Below, in pieces: positions 31,360-41,192 of a stretch of DNA of 64,000 bases. The stretch's first letter is position 1, and each line of letters begins with the position of its first letter. This DNA is from Avibacterium paragallinarum. Its GTDB lineage: Bacteria > Pseudomonadota > Gammaproteobacteria > Enterobacterales > Pasteurellaceae. A program made the position numbers and the translations under genes. The notes beneath the pieces are model-generated. The model was not told the origin of the DNA, did not search any database, and saw nothing but the letters and a program-made list of their open reading frames with translations. Where the stretch lies: NCBI RefSeq assembly GCF_900450705.1, contig NZ_UGHK01000002.1, positions 310,001 through 374,000 on the forward strand, written 5' to 3'.

Positions 31360-32507
31360 CTAATTATAATAAATATTATAGCGGATTCGTGCTTCCACAT
31401 TTCCTGCAGTTTGTGTATACATAAATTTCCAATAATAAACATTATATTTACGGCTTAGTATTGTTTGCCCTGCAGTGCCCTGCAGTTAAACTTCCAAACA
31501 GGGTAAGTGCATCATAGCTTTTAGAACCATATTGAGCAGAAGGATAATCTGTCTTAAACAATAACGGATCAGATAAAAGCTGTTTAAATCTTACTGGCTG
31601 CTGTGTTTGGGCATCTTCCACCATAATATTAACACCTTGAGCATATCCAGCCCCCTCTTTAACATTTAAAATGCCAAGACTATTCTTTTGATCCTCCTTA
31701 ATCGCATCAGCAAATGCAATATAGGCGTTTTTTATATCCACCCCAGAACAGTCCAAACGAATAGTAAAATCTCCTCCCTTGATTTTTTGGTTATTTTGAA
31801 TATCTGACAACATCACAGGTGATAAAGTTACCGTTTGAGAAGAAGCAGATGACAAGCTACAAGTTCGAGAAATACGGAATGAAGCATTTGCTGCTGTTGT
31901 TAATGTAAAGCCGGTAAAGGCATTATATAGCGATCTATGATCTCTAAACTCCCCTTCATGCCCAGCTTCTCGGCTTCCCGTCGTACAAAACAATGTCATC
32001 ACACCTAATTTCGTTCCCTTTTTCACTGTATAATCAATAGCTTGTCGATAAAGTGCCTCATCTTTTAAACTAAGTTCTAAAGTAAAATACATCGATTGCG
32101 AGCCACTTACAGGAAAACGCTGATAAGGATCATCGTCATACACTTTCATATCATTAATTAAAATTTGCTGATTAAAGAACTTATTGTCTATATTTAAAGC
32201 GAGAGGATAAAATTTGACTTCCATATGATATTTATCAACGGGGCTTCTATATTCCCCATGCTGTAAACAATAACGTTCAGAATTTTCTAACCGCCAACTA
32301 TAAATAATTTTTTTCTTTGCCATTTCAGGGAAAGGAAAAATATTCGCGACTTCTTGGTGATGTGTAACTGGCTTTGTTACCCCATTTCTTACTTCTTCAG
32401 GAATACCGACTGTAATCCCATCAATAGTCATTGTTGCTGCTTTTACCTCTGGTAAAAGAATAAAAAAATAAACTACATATCCCCATTAATATTATTTGCT
32501 TTTTCAT
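31360..32507 (-). pseudogene. Fimbrial tip adhesin, disrupted by two frameshifts
   Basis: Reads MKKQIILMGICSLFF from the ATG at 32507 (AAGGAA upstream), but a T7 run (32462-32468) throws the frame; one base fewer gives LLPEVKAATMTIDG, a normal signal-peptide end. The longest open stretch (31448-32431) covers a lectin-like N-terminal half and a pilin-type C-terminal domain (CSLSSASSQTVTLSP). Near its end a 10-bp tandem duplication (31466-31485) shifts the frame again; with one copy it would end LSRKYNVYYWKFMYTQTAGN and then a beta strand, the expected pilin C-terminus, stopping at 31360. Last gene of the fimbrial operon. Confidence 0.82.
31466..31485. repeat. 10-bp tandem duplication in the adhesin gene
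   Basis: TGCCCTGCAG occurs twice in immediate succession (31466-31475 and 31476-31485). Since 10 is not a multiple of 3, it changes the reading frame of the adhesin C-terminus. Confidence 0.95.
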
Positions 32508-32516
32508 TTTGTTTCC

Positions 32517-34963
32517 TTAATAAAATTGGCATTTCACAGGCATAACTAAAGGTTTTCCATTATTCGTATTAGATGGGATTTGGTAATCAATACGACAACG
32601 TTTCTCTCCCCAAATGATATTTAACTGTCCTATAGGGGCAATACCACGCGTATAAATTTTCCCCCCCCTTGTGCTAGCATACCTACAGATTTATTTTCTT
32701 GATCAACAACATCTGTTCCTAAAGGAGGCAAATCGTCTTTATTCGTTATTTCAAAAAAGACAACATTACCAATCTTAGTGGAAAAATTTACCAACATTGC
32801 TTGATTTGCACGGGGAATCAATTGCTGTTCGGTGGCAGATAATTCAACATTTCCAGGTAAATCATCTAATCCCACATAATTAATCGTATAAGGATCAACA
32901 TAAGGCACAATGCCATTACCGAAATAATCCACTTCATTTCCAATTGAACCGCGAATTTTTGCCCCTCTTGCCCCTTTTGCGTGAATAATAGCAAAGGTTT
33001 CGCCTAAATCATTTACTAGCGTAATGCCTTTATTAGTTTGGCTCCAAGAACTATCCACTCTAGCGAGAGAGCCTAAATAACTTTGACTAAAAATAAGATT
33101 ACTCGTTTTACTTGCCTGCTGTTTACCCACAGAAAGGTTATAGCTATAACGTCGTTCCTGTCCCAATGAACCAGAAAGCGAAGTGTAAGCAGCATAACCA
33201 TTACTTTTCACATAATTTATATTTTGAGAAAGGTAGGAAACAGAATCATCATTTCCAAGTGGTAATGACAAGCTCAAATAAATTCGTTGATCGTTATGAC
33301 TAAAATTATTTTTTACCTGCGTAAAAGAGAGGCTATAATTTAAACGCTTATAAGTATTGCTATACCCTATCTGATATTCATTTTGCTTTTTATTCGTTCC
33401 CCAATAAGTATAAGTACTCCCAATTAAATAGGCACTCCCCCATTTTTCATTAAATGTTTGATTAATTGACACTTGAAACTGATTTTTAGGACGATAACCT
33501 TTCGCAGAAGGCATACCGCTTGCTTGCCCTAACATTGACGCATTATTTGCTAACATCACATCTTGCAAACTGTAATAATAGCGGGAGAGGTAACGATAAG
33601 TCGCTAATGTCACATTCGTGTTTGTAGGTTCAAGCCTCGTATTATAACTAAAAGATAAACTATACCCTTTATATTTATCTTGCGATGTTATTGTTTTAAA
33701 ACGTGCATTTGAAAAGATAGAATTCGCTGAAAACGCCCCAATTGGCGTATTAAAAGCAAGCCCTATTAATTCGGAATGATAATTCTTGGCGAGAATCCCT
33801 CCCACATTCAATGTTAAATTATTATTTACGCCATATTGCCAAGTGACTTTAGCAACATTCTCCTTAAACACCCGATCGCCATAGCGGTAACGTCCCATTG
33901 CAATTTGGTAATTGCTATATCCAGGGCGAATAAGCTGAACTGCCGCTGTAAAGGGAACAGTAAAACTGCGTTTTTCTCCATTTGCTTCTAAAATCTCAAC
34001 GAGCAAATCACCGCCATAGCCTGTCGGATATAAATCATCTATCGTAAAAGGCCCTGCAGGAACAGCAATCTCACGAAGAATATTCCCATTTTGTCGAATA
34101 GTGACTACCGCGTTAGAATTTGCCACCCCTCGAATTATTGGGGCATAGCCTCGAACAGAGGTTGCCAGCATTCGATCATCAGAGGTTAATTGCATTCCTC
34201 GAATCGCAATGCTATCCATCAACGCCCCTGTTGTATAAAAATCCCCTATCGTAAACTGCCCGCGTAAAGCTGGCACATCGTGCTGAGCGTAAGTAGAAAT
34301 CTTTTGATAAGGGGATCTTTTCTGCTTATCCCAACTCACATTTCCACGATGACGGAATGACCACCCAAATATATTCACCCCCGCATTAATACCTAAATAA
34401 GTTTGATATGCTTGGGTATGTAAATAACTATAGCGATAATGGGTAGCGTCATAGCGTAAAAAAGCAACTGGCACGCCACTTTGCCATTGAATAGGCGAAA
34501 TATAGCCTGGTGGCCGTTGTTCAACAAATGCTTGGGGAATATCCACATCTAAACGAAACTCACCGAGATCAAAATGAACCTTTGCCTTTGGAACTTTTTG
34601 AGTAAAAATCACGCATTGCAAGCCAGGTACAACCTTATCGGTCGCTAAAGCCATCTTTCTCAAATCAAGCAATTCTAATAACGTTTCGCTGGCACATAAC
34701 ACGCTTTTATTTTGTGCATTATCCTCAACAAAGTGAAGACGAATCCGCCCACGCAATTCATTATTCAAATACACATCAGAAAGATATTCACCTGCTGGAA
34801 TCGGATTGCCATAACTAAACCGACTCATATCAATATTTTCTTTATTTTGATTGCCATATAAAAAGCCCGCATCAAATTCTGCATACTCCACATCTTCTAC
34901 ATAGCCATTTAAGCCTAATACGCAAAATAGCAAACAATAAAGCCGATTTAATTTGAATGACAT
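32517..34963 (-). pseudogene. Fimbrial usher, frameshifted at a poly-G tract
   Basis: Outer membrane usher of the FimD/HifC class: signal peptide, N-terminal domain with DLGEFRLDVDIPQAF, the long beta-barrel, and plug and C-terminal domains. The current frame stops at 32630 after 779 residues. At 32661-32668 there is a run of eight C (eight G in the gene); adding one G, or removing two, restores GKIYTRGIAPIGQLNIIWGE and a Cys-containing tail ending at 32517, the normal usher C-terminus, ten bases before the adhesin start. The ATG at 34963 overlaps an uptake signal where the ribosome site should be. Confidence 0.85.
32661..32668. repeat. C8 (G8 in gene) homopolymer in the usher gene
   Basis: Eight consecutive C on the plus strand inside the usher C-terminal domain. 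Frame is wrong at 8 and right at 6 or 9. Confidence 0.9.
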
Positions 34964-34998
34964 AAACACCGCACTTAATTTTTCTTTTCTGCTAATAA

Positions 34999-35696
34999 TT
35001 ACTGTAGTGGGCTCGTCCCAGTTTGACGACCACCATAATCATTAATCACTGTCCAATTAATATTTTTAACTTGTTTTAGCGAATGATTAACATTAAACGA
35101 GGCTTGTGAAAAAGGTGCTACCATTCCTGCACGGGGTAAAGTAACGTTATTTTTTCCCTGTAAAAGTTCAATGTTGCTATAAGTAATGTAATAAGGGGTT
35201 GGATTTTCAGCCACCACTTGTTTACCAACAATTTTCCATTTCACTTGTTGGAAAGCCGCTTCCAATGGCATAGATAACGTTATTGGACGGAAAAACAATT
35301 TAATCCGACTACGCAAGGCAATTTGCAAATAGTTTTTGCTTTTATCTTTCGGATTAGGAGGAATATCCATCACATTTAAATAAAAAATGCTTTCTCTGTC
35401 AGAGGGTAACGGCTCCCCTGTATAAGTTAAACGCAAGGTTTGTCCTTTATTCCCCTCAATACGGGCAATCGGTGGGGTAATTAAAAACGGGGCATTAATT
35501 TGTTCGGGGGAAGCATCAGGATCGCCCATATCAATCCAAGCCTGCATTAAGGCGGGAACATCGCCCACATTGTTAAGTTGCACATTCACATAAGGTTGAT
35601 CTGAGGGATAAACCCTCTTGTTCCCGTTATTACAATATTTGCAAAACTGTTTACCCCCAAAAATGCTAAACAAAGACATAGCCATCTGTTGAACAT
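34999..35696 (-). pseudogene. Periplasmic fimbrial chaperone, frameshifted near the N-terminus
   Basis: PapD/HifB-type chaperone for pilin subunits. From the ATG at 35696 (GGAG upstream) the frame reads MFNRWLCLCLAFLGVNSFAN then IVITGTR, a signal peptide and the first chaperone strand. Just after GTR, at a GAGGG stretch (35613-35617), the frame breaks; the conserved rest (VYPSDQPYVNVQLNNVGDVP ... IALRSRIKLFFRP ... NDYGG) is in another frame, open from 35715. Adding one G would join the two parts with normal spacing. Without it the protein has no export signal. Confidence 0.8.
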
Positions 35697-35729
35697 TCAT
35701 CACTCCATTTATCAAAACTGTAAAGAAAA

Positions 35730-35756
35730 ATCGGGCATTATCTCAGCCCGATAAAA
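35730..35756 (-). terminator. Hairpin between the major fimbrial subunit and the chaperone
   Basis: Seven-base stem ATCGGGC / GCCCGAT with a nine-base loop, followed in the transcript by TTTTTCTTT. Placed as a partial terminator after the subunit gene, which would give much more subunit than chaperone and usher, a common arrangement in fimbrial operons. Confidence 0.7.
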
Positions 35757-35776
35757 CAAAAAAGCCGAAAATTGGG

Positions 35777-36358
35777 TTACATATAATCTACAAAATATTT
35801 TACTTTAGCTAAAACACCTCCAAGCGTTGATTGCCCTTCAGCATGATAGCGAGCTTTATAAATCAACGTAGCTGAGCCTGTCGAACCACTTTTAGTAATT
35901 GGGTATGCATCAGCTCCTTGATCCTTAGCTTGCTTAGTGGGATTAATTGGTGTCCCGCTCATTGTTGTTAATTGCACAGTAACCATATTTGCTTTAGAGG
36001 ATGTTTCTTGATTTTCTAAACGTCCATCGGGAGTAACGTGGTCATCATTATAAAAAAATGCTCTCGCCTGTGTAGCTAACGTAGTGCTAGAAGTACAGTT
36101 ACTTAATTTAATTGTAAAGGATGTATCCCCTGCTGTTTGCCCTTTTCTAGTTAACATTGAAGTCGGTACAGTAGGCAATGTCACAATAATATTTGGTCCA
36201 TTTGTTCCTTCTACTGTACAAGTTGTATCCACTACTTTACCTTTTACTGTTAATAATCCAGTTGCTCCTTCTGGTGGAGTAGAATCATCCGCAAACGCAC
36301 TTTGAGTTGCAAAACCTAATGCTGCTCCAATTAATGTGGTTAAAACCAATTTTTTCAT
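35777..36358 (-). CDS. Major fimbrial subunit (type 1/HifA-like pilin)
   Basis: A 193-residue chaperone-usher pilin. Signal peptide MKKLVLTTLIGAALGFATQS ending SAFA, then a donor strand, a disulfide pair (C47 and C88 region), and a C-terminal strand ending KVKYFVDYM with the alternating pattern and penultimate Tyr that chaperones recognise. The gene is intact, unlike the three after it. AAGGAG precedes the ATG. The upstream promoter contains a C10 tract, so expression is probably phase-variable. Confidence 0.88.
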   Translation of the reverse strand: MKKLVLTTLIGAALGFATQSAFADDSTPPEGATGLLTVKGKVVDTTCTVEGTNGPNIIVTLPTVPTSMLTRKGQTAGDTSFTIKLSNCTSSTTLATQARAFFYNDDHVTPDGRLENQETSSKANMVTVQLTTMSGTPINPTKQAKDQGADAYPITKSGSTGSATLIYKARYHAEGQSTLGGVLAKVKYFVDYM

Positions 36359-36402
36359 TATAAATTCTCCTTAGGGTGTATTGACTTTTTAAAAGGAATT
36401 GA

Positions 36403-36430
36403 ATAGTAACATGCGGGGGGGGGGTAGCAA
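36403..36430 (-). promoter_or_regulatory. Fimbrial promoter with poly-C spacer (candidate phase-variable)
   Basis: On the minus strand: -35 TTGCTA (36425-36430), then ten C (36415-36424) and GCATGT, then -10 TACTAT (36403-36408). The spacer is 16 bases at C10 and would be 17 at C11. The -10 lies about 45 bases before the subunit start. Homopolymer spacers of this kind give on/off promoter switching in several pathogens (for example porA and opc in Neisseria). Confidence 0.75.
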
Positions 36431-36576
36431 GTAAAATTAACTAAAAATAGGAATAATGTTTCATAAATTATTCAATTACATCTAAAAAAACAGGCAAATG
36501 ACGCTTTTTTCTCAATAAATGGATTATAAATGCGACATTTTTTCCTTGTAGCTCACATCATTTTTCTTTCAGAAAC

Positions 36577-36607
36577 AAAAAAGGCAGAATATCTTCTGCC
36601 TTTTTAT
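36577..36607 (-). terminator. Terminator after the SGNH lipoprotein gene
   Basis: Seven-base stem GGCAGAA / TTCTGCC flanked by A and T runs on both sides, extending the stem to about 12 pairs. Separates the O-acetylation-type cluster from the fimbrial promoter. Bidirectional in form. Confidence 0.8.
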
Positions 36608-36630
36608 ATTAGTCAAAATTGATGAATACC

Positions 36631-37773
36631 CTATTGCCCTAAATTGATTAATTGTTTCGCGAGGCTGTCTGCTAATTTTTGATAACCTTGTGGAGTAAAA
36701 TGTATGCCATCAGAACGAGCTAATCCCATTTTTTGCCACTGTTGCATTGAGCACTGCCCTCCCATACTTTCTTGCAATGACCAATAAAATAATTTCTCCG
36801 ATTGAGCAATTTTTTTCTGTAATGCTTGCATTCGGTCTAACTGCCTAGGTTGTTCACAATGTCCAAGCCCTTTATCTAACGCATTGGGAGCCCCCAAAAT
36901 TAAGATTCCTGCATTGGGCAATGCTTTGCGTATTTCCTTAATTTGCTGTCGCCACATTTGTTCTGTTTTAGCGAGGTCTAGCTGTTCATCAAATGCCTCA
37001 TTTGTCCCATATGCTAAGATAATCAAATCCGCATTCATTTGTTTAAGATCTAATGCCCAATCTTTTCGCCATTTTTGCCATTCACTAAACCGACCACCGT
37101 TCAATCCTAACGCCGAAAGCGTAATACCTGAATGCCCAGTTTCAAGATTAATCAAGCCAATTTGCCATAAATCATTTGCATTTGTTTGATACGTCAATGG
37201 CAAGGTAACATCTAAAGAGAAATAATGCCATTGATTGGAATCAGGATTAAAATACGCACTTTTTCCCATTGCGTCAGTAATCTGCAATGGTGAGTGAGTT
37301 AAAAGTGGATAAAGAGAAAAGGTTGCGTGGTAGGCTGTTTTCGCTGCTTTAGTAATTTCAATGGTTACGGCTTCTTTTCCCTGTGAAAACGCTGTTACCC
37401 CACCAAGCGGAAAATCCGTTTTTTCTTTCCTACTTGTCATTGTTTGCCAGCCTTTACCTCGGTAAATCACCCCATCTATACGCTGTCCTTTTACTCGGTT
37501 TGGATATATCCACCCTATTCCTGCATTCCCCCAATAAGCTTGCAATCTTTTGCGTAATTGACTGGTAAAAAAATCTGCAGCTGTATGCGAATCTCCAAAC
37601 TGAACAATTCGAAATACTCCTTGCTTTTCTTGTTTTACCCGTTGTAATTTAAGCAACCAAGGTTGCGTTGTTTCGCCATAATTTATTAACCCTGTTTCTT
37701 TTGTGCTAGATATGGCACAACCTACTAATAGCATTACAATACCAACGAAAAAAAAATATTTCACTTTATTCAT
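36631..37773 (-). CDS. SGNH-hydrolase lipoprotein, probable peptidoglycan O-acetylesterase (Ape1-like)
   Basis: A 380-residue protein with a lipobox LLVGC (C19) and an SGNH/GDSL hydrolase: block I FGDSHTAADF (nucleophile Ser), block III YGTNEA (Asn) and block V DGIHFT (Asp, His). A beta-rich insert separates block I from the rest, as in Ape1-type esterases with a carbohydrate-binding module. It is the third gene after an MBOAT acyltransferase and a second SGNH protein, the layout of Neisseria and Campylobacter peptidoglycan O-acetylation clusters. Substrate is inferred from context. Confidence 0.7.
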   Translation of the reverse strand: MNKVKYFFFVGIVMLLVGCAISSTKETGLINYGETTQPWLLKLQRVKQEKQGVFRIVQFGDSHTAADFFTSQLRKRLQAYWGNAGIGWIYPNRVKGQRIDGVIYRGKGWQTMTSRKEKTDFPLGGVTAFSQGKEAVTIEITKAAKTAYHATFSLYPLLTHSPLQITDAMGKSAYFNPDSNQWHYFSLDVTLPLTYQTNANDLWQIGLINLETGHSGITLSALGLNGGRFSEWQKWRKDWALDLKQMNADLIILAYGTNEAFDEQLDLAKTEQMWRQQIKEIRKALPNAGILILGAPNALDKGLGHCEQPRQLDRMQALQKKIAQSEKLFYWSLQESMGGQCSMQQWQKMGLARSDGIHFTPQGYQKLADSLAKQLINLGQ

Positions 37774-37781
37774 TTTACGCT

Positions 37782-38936
37782 CTAATCATCATTTCTAAAT
37801 TCAATCAGTTCAAAAAGTTGTTGTGCTAAATATTGCTGACCTTTTAAGGAAAAATGAATACCATCTTTGCTCCTTACACGGGTATTTTTTCCATTAATTT
37901 CAATACTATCCGTATATTTTTCCCCCTTATTTAATAAATAATCCGTCGGAAACCAATGCACATAGCCGTTTGTTTCTTCAAAGTAGAGATTATCAATATA
38001 GCGAGTCTGTTTATTTAATTTTTTAGATTTCATAAATGGAATACCTAGCCAAATTATCTCTACATTATTGTTTTTCGCCGCTTGCACAATGCGTTGAATT
38101 CTTTTCCTATAAAGCGTTTCCCATTCTGGTGATTTAAATTTAACATAACGCCAAGCGGGTTCACCAGGCATATCCCAAGGGTCATTAGGACCTAAGAATA
38201 AAATAAGTAACTTAATATTCTGATTTTTGGTTAATGTAGTTTCAATCGTTTTAGGCCAGTCAAAGGCATTGGGGTAAGATAACCCCGTGCTTTGTTTACT
38301 TAAATCAATAGAGTTAATGCCGTATTGATTTTTTAATTCACGCCGTAAATGTGGAGCAATCCCTTGCATCAAAGAATCTCCCGCAAAAAAGACAATATCT
38401 CCTTTTTGTAGCACGATTTTGTTATTTTTCTCAGTTTGGTTCTGCCCTGTTATCGTCAATTCCTCTTCATTTTTTGGAATTTGAGATTTTGATGTATCCG
38501 CAATCATATTAGCTGAAAGATCAATAACAGAGGCACTTTCTCCCTTTTCTAAGCCCATTTGATTTAAAGATCCCTCTCTAGGCATTATTTTTTCATCTTG
38601 CTGTAAAACAAGTTTATCTAGTTTTTGCCCTGTTTGAGGCTGTATCGGTAAAGATAATGTAGATTCTGGCTCTATGCTATCTCCATCTTGCTCAGCTTTA
38701 GGCATAAAATAAAGTGCGGTTATTTTTTCATATAGATTTGTTGCTTTTTGCTGCACTATCGCACCACCTTGCCAAAAAGGTAAAGGATTTAAAATCCTAA
38801 GAGGGCTTTCCTGGTGATACACTTGTTGCCAGTAGCGATTAATTGAAGCTTGACTAAACCACAATAAAATAATACCTACAAAAAATAAAAGCGTGGCGAC
38901 GTGATACCATTTTGTTTGCTGTTCAAAAGTTTGCAT
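37782..38936 (-). CDS. Membrane-anchored SGNH protein, probable peptidoglycan O-acetyltransferase (PatB/PacB-like)
   Basis: About 384 residues. One N-terminal transmembrane helix (near residues 10-28), a Ser/Glu-rich linker, and a C-terminal SGNH domain (DUF459-like) with FFAGDSLMQG (Ser), LFLGPNDPWD (Asn) and KDGIHFSLKG (Asp, His). The ATG at 38936 behind GGGA is chosen; it overlaps the MBOAT gene by 14 bases, so the two are coupled. PatB-type proteins transfer acetyl from the MBOAT partner onto MurNAc. Assignment rests on the three-gene context. Confidence 0.68.
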   Translation of the reverse strand: MQTFEQQTKWYHVATLLFFVGIILLWFSQASINRYWQQVYHQESPLRILNPLPFWQGGAIVQQKATNLYEKITALYFMPKAEQDGDSIEPESTLSLPIQPQTGQKLDKLVLQQDEKIMPREGSLNQMGLEKGESASVIDLSANMIADTSKSQIPKNEEELTITGQNQTEKNNKIVLQKGDIVFFAGDSLMQGIAPHLRRELKNQYGINSIDLSKQSTGLSYPNAFDWPKTIETTLTKNQNIKLLILFLGPNDPWDMPGEPAWRYVKFKSPEWETLYRKRIQRIVQAAKNNNVEIIWLGIPFMKSKKLNKQTRYIDNLYFEETNGYVHWFPTDYLLNKGEKYTDSIEINGKNTRVRSKDGIHFSLKGQQYLAQQLFELIEFRNDD

Positions 38937-40353
38937 AAATAAATCCCGGTATTCCTGATGGCGATGCAATAATAATGATGAGCATTACAATAATCATTGG
39001 TAATGCAAGCATAAAAACGGGTAATCTTGAAAAGGCGTTGATTATGAAGGCCGAAAATCGATTTAATAAAGGATAAAAAATCAATATACCAAACATTACA
39101 CTTAAGAAAAGAATAAGATTATTTTCAGGTAAATGCCATTCATTATGAAATAATGCTGAAAAAATCAAGGTAGTTTCTTCTAATGAGGCACTTCCAAAAA
39201 TAACGAAGGTAAATACGACAAAATGAAAAGTGAGAAAAATGCCAATCGCGTTTCCCCACCATTCATTAAGAGGCAAAAACCGATTTAGGTTAAAACGTTG
39301 AATGCAGTTGAAAAGAATTAATCCTATGCCGTGTAGCAATCCCCATAAAAAGAAATTCCATCCATAGCCATGCCAAACCCCTGAGAGGATCATTGCAATT
39401 AAGATATTCCTTGATTGTTTTATAAAAGAACAGCGATTTCCGCCTAAAGGGATATAAATATAGTCTCTTATCCACGTTGATAAAGAAATATGCCACCTTT
39501 CCCAAAAGGCTTTTAAATTAACCGCTCTTAGAGGCATAAAAAAATTGCTTGGAAGTCTAAATCCCAAAAGCATAGCAAGCCCAATTACTATATCGGTATA
39601 GCCTGAAAAATCTAAAAAAAGTTGTATGGTATAACCATATATCGCAGATAATACGCTGATTCCATCATATTGAAATGGGTTATCAAAAACGGGGGTAACA
39701 ATGTTATCTGCCAAAATCGTGCTAAACCACCACTTTTTTGCAATACCAAGAATAATAAGATAAATCGCTAAAACAGGTGAAAGCATTTGTCGAGGGGTTA
39801 AGGTTTGTATTTGTTCCCCCATTCCTATTTGTTCGCCTAAATAAGAACGGCTTTTACTAATACGAGCGATAGGACCAGATGTAACAGTCAAGAAGAAGCT
39901 AAAATAGAGTAAAGTTTGGCTAAAAGTGAGTTTTCTCGTTTGTTTTTTATACAGAGCGACCAAATAAGCAATTCCCTGAAAACTATAGTATGAAATGCCT
40001 AATGGAAAAAGAATATCCACACTCTCCGTACCTAATCGTTGCTGTAATTCAGGTCTGAAAAAATCAAAGTATTTAAAGAAACATAAAAAAAGCAATGTGA
40101 ATACAATGCCTAAAATCAAACAATAATAACGTCTTTTTTCTTGCAGCATTTTCTCCATAAACGTTGAAACCACCGCGATGAAAACACTATAGACAAAAAC
40201 AGCATATAAAAAGCACGGTTCCAGAAGGTAAAGCCCCATCAGGCTAAAAACGAGCAGTAGCCTATTCTGCCATACTATGTGCTTTTGTAATAACCAATAA
40301 GTACAGAATAAAAAAAAGAAACAAACAAAAAATTCTATGGATAACAATTGCAT
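38923..40353 (-). CDS. MBOAT-family membrane O-acyltransferase (PatA/DltB/AlgI-like)
   Basis: A 476-residue protein with about ten or more transmembrane helices and the MBOAT core: FPLGISYYSFQGIAYL, FLDFSGYTDIVIG, FWERWHISLSTWIRDYIYIP with the conserved His, and the active-site His in GVWHGYGWNF. Members move acetyl groups across the inner membrane for alginate, teichoic acid or peptidoglycan O-acetylation. With two SGNH genes following, peptidoglycan O-acetylation is the best guess. First gene of the three-gene unit. Confidence 0.8.
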   Translation of the reverse strand: MQLLSIEFFVCFFFLFCTYWLLQKHIVWQNRLLLVFSLMGLYLLEPCFLYAVFVYSVFIAVVSTFMEKMLQEKRRYYCLILGIVFTLLFLCFFKYFDFFRPELQQRLGTESVDILFPLGISYYSFQGIAYLVALYKKQTRKLTFSQTLLYFSFFLTVTSGPIARISKSRSYLGEQIGMGEQIQTLTPRQMLSPVLAIYLIILGIAKKWWFSTILADNIVTPVFDNPFQYDGISVLSAIYGYTIQLFLDFSGYTDIVIGLAMLLGFRLPSNFFMPLRAVNLKAFWERWHISLSTWIRDYIYIPLGGNRCSFIKQSRNILIAMILSGVWHGYGWNFFLWGLLHGIGLILFNCIQRFNLNRFLPLNEWWGNAIGIFLTFHFVVFTFVIFGSASLEETTLIFSALFHNEWHLPENNLILFLSVMFGILIFYPLLNRFSAFIINAFSRLPVFMLALPMIIVMLIIIIASPSGIPGFIYANF

Positions 40354-40396
40354 AGGACTCTCATCACTAAATGGCTACATTACCATAACAGTACAT

Positions 40397-41050
40397 TTAT
40401 TTAAGCAAGGTCAAAAATTCTTTTCTTGTTTCGCGATCATCAAGGAAAACTCCGCCAAAGGCAGACGTTACCGTATAGCTATTGCTATCCTTAATGCCAC
40501 GACATTTCACACAAAAATGGGTTGCCTTGACATACACTGCCACATCATCGGTTTCTAAAATTGTTTGGAAAGCCAGCAAAATTTGTTCGGTTAAACGTTC
40601 TTGCACTTGCGGACGCTGAGCAAAAAACGCCACTACGCGATTAATTTTCGATAACCCGATCACCCATTTTTTCGGATAATACGCCACAGACACCGTGCCA
40701 TCAATGGTAACAAAATGATGTTCGCAAGTGCTGGTGAGCGTAACATCATTCACTAGCACCATTTCACTCACTTTCATTCGGTTTTCAATATTGGTGATTT
40801 TCGGAAAGTTGGCATAATCTAAACCGCTAAAAATTTCATCAACGAACATTTTAGCTAAGCGGACAGGGGTTTCCTCAAGGCTATCATCACGCAAATCTAA
40901 GCCGATTAACTTCATCACTTCACGCATATGTTGCTCAATGCCCTCACGGCGTTGTGATTTTGTTAGGGACGTGTCGATCATCGGGGTTTCAATGCCCTTG
41001 CTCAGCAATGCTTGGCGAACCTTTTCCGCTTCGGGTGAAATTTTACTCAT
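40397..41050 (-). CDS. folE: GTP cyclohydrolase I
   Basis: A 217-residue enzyme, the first step of folate synthesis from GTP. Zinc ligands and catalytic blocks are clear: [13 protein letters not shown] and [11 protein letters not shown], plus [12 protein letters not shown]. Divergent from moeA, with an intergenic region of 142 bases that must carry both promoters. The C-terminus converges with nothing; the MBOAT gene upstream of it starts 44 bases beyond its stop. Confidence 0.95.
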   Translation of the reverse strand: MSKISPEAEKVRQALLSKGIETPMIDTSLTKSQRREGIEQHMREVMKLIGLDLRDDSLEETPVRLAKMFVDEIFSGLDYANFPKITNIENRMKVSEMVLVNDVTLTSTCEHHFVTIDGTVSVAYYPKKWVIGLSKINRVVAFFAQRPQVQERLTEQILLAFQTILETDDVAVYVKATHFCVKCRGIKDSNSYTVTSAFGGVFLDDRETRKEFLTLLK

Positions 41051-41192
41051 TAACTACTCTCCAATTTCAAATTGGGCTATTCTATCAAAGTCTAAAACAA
41101 TAATAAAATGAGAATAATAGTTAATTTATATGAAAAAAATGCGTAAAATAAATCCCCTCTTTCACCTTTACAACCAATGATAGGACGATGTT

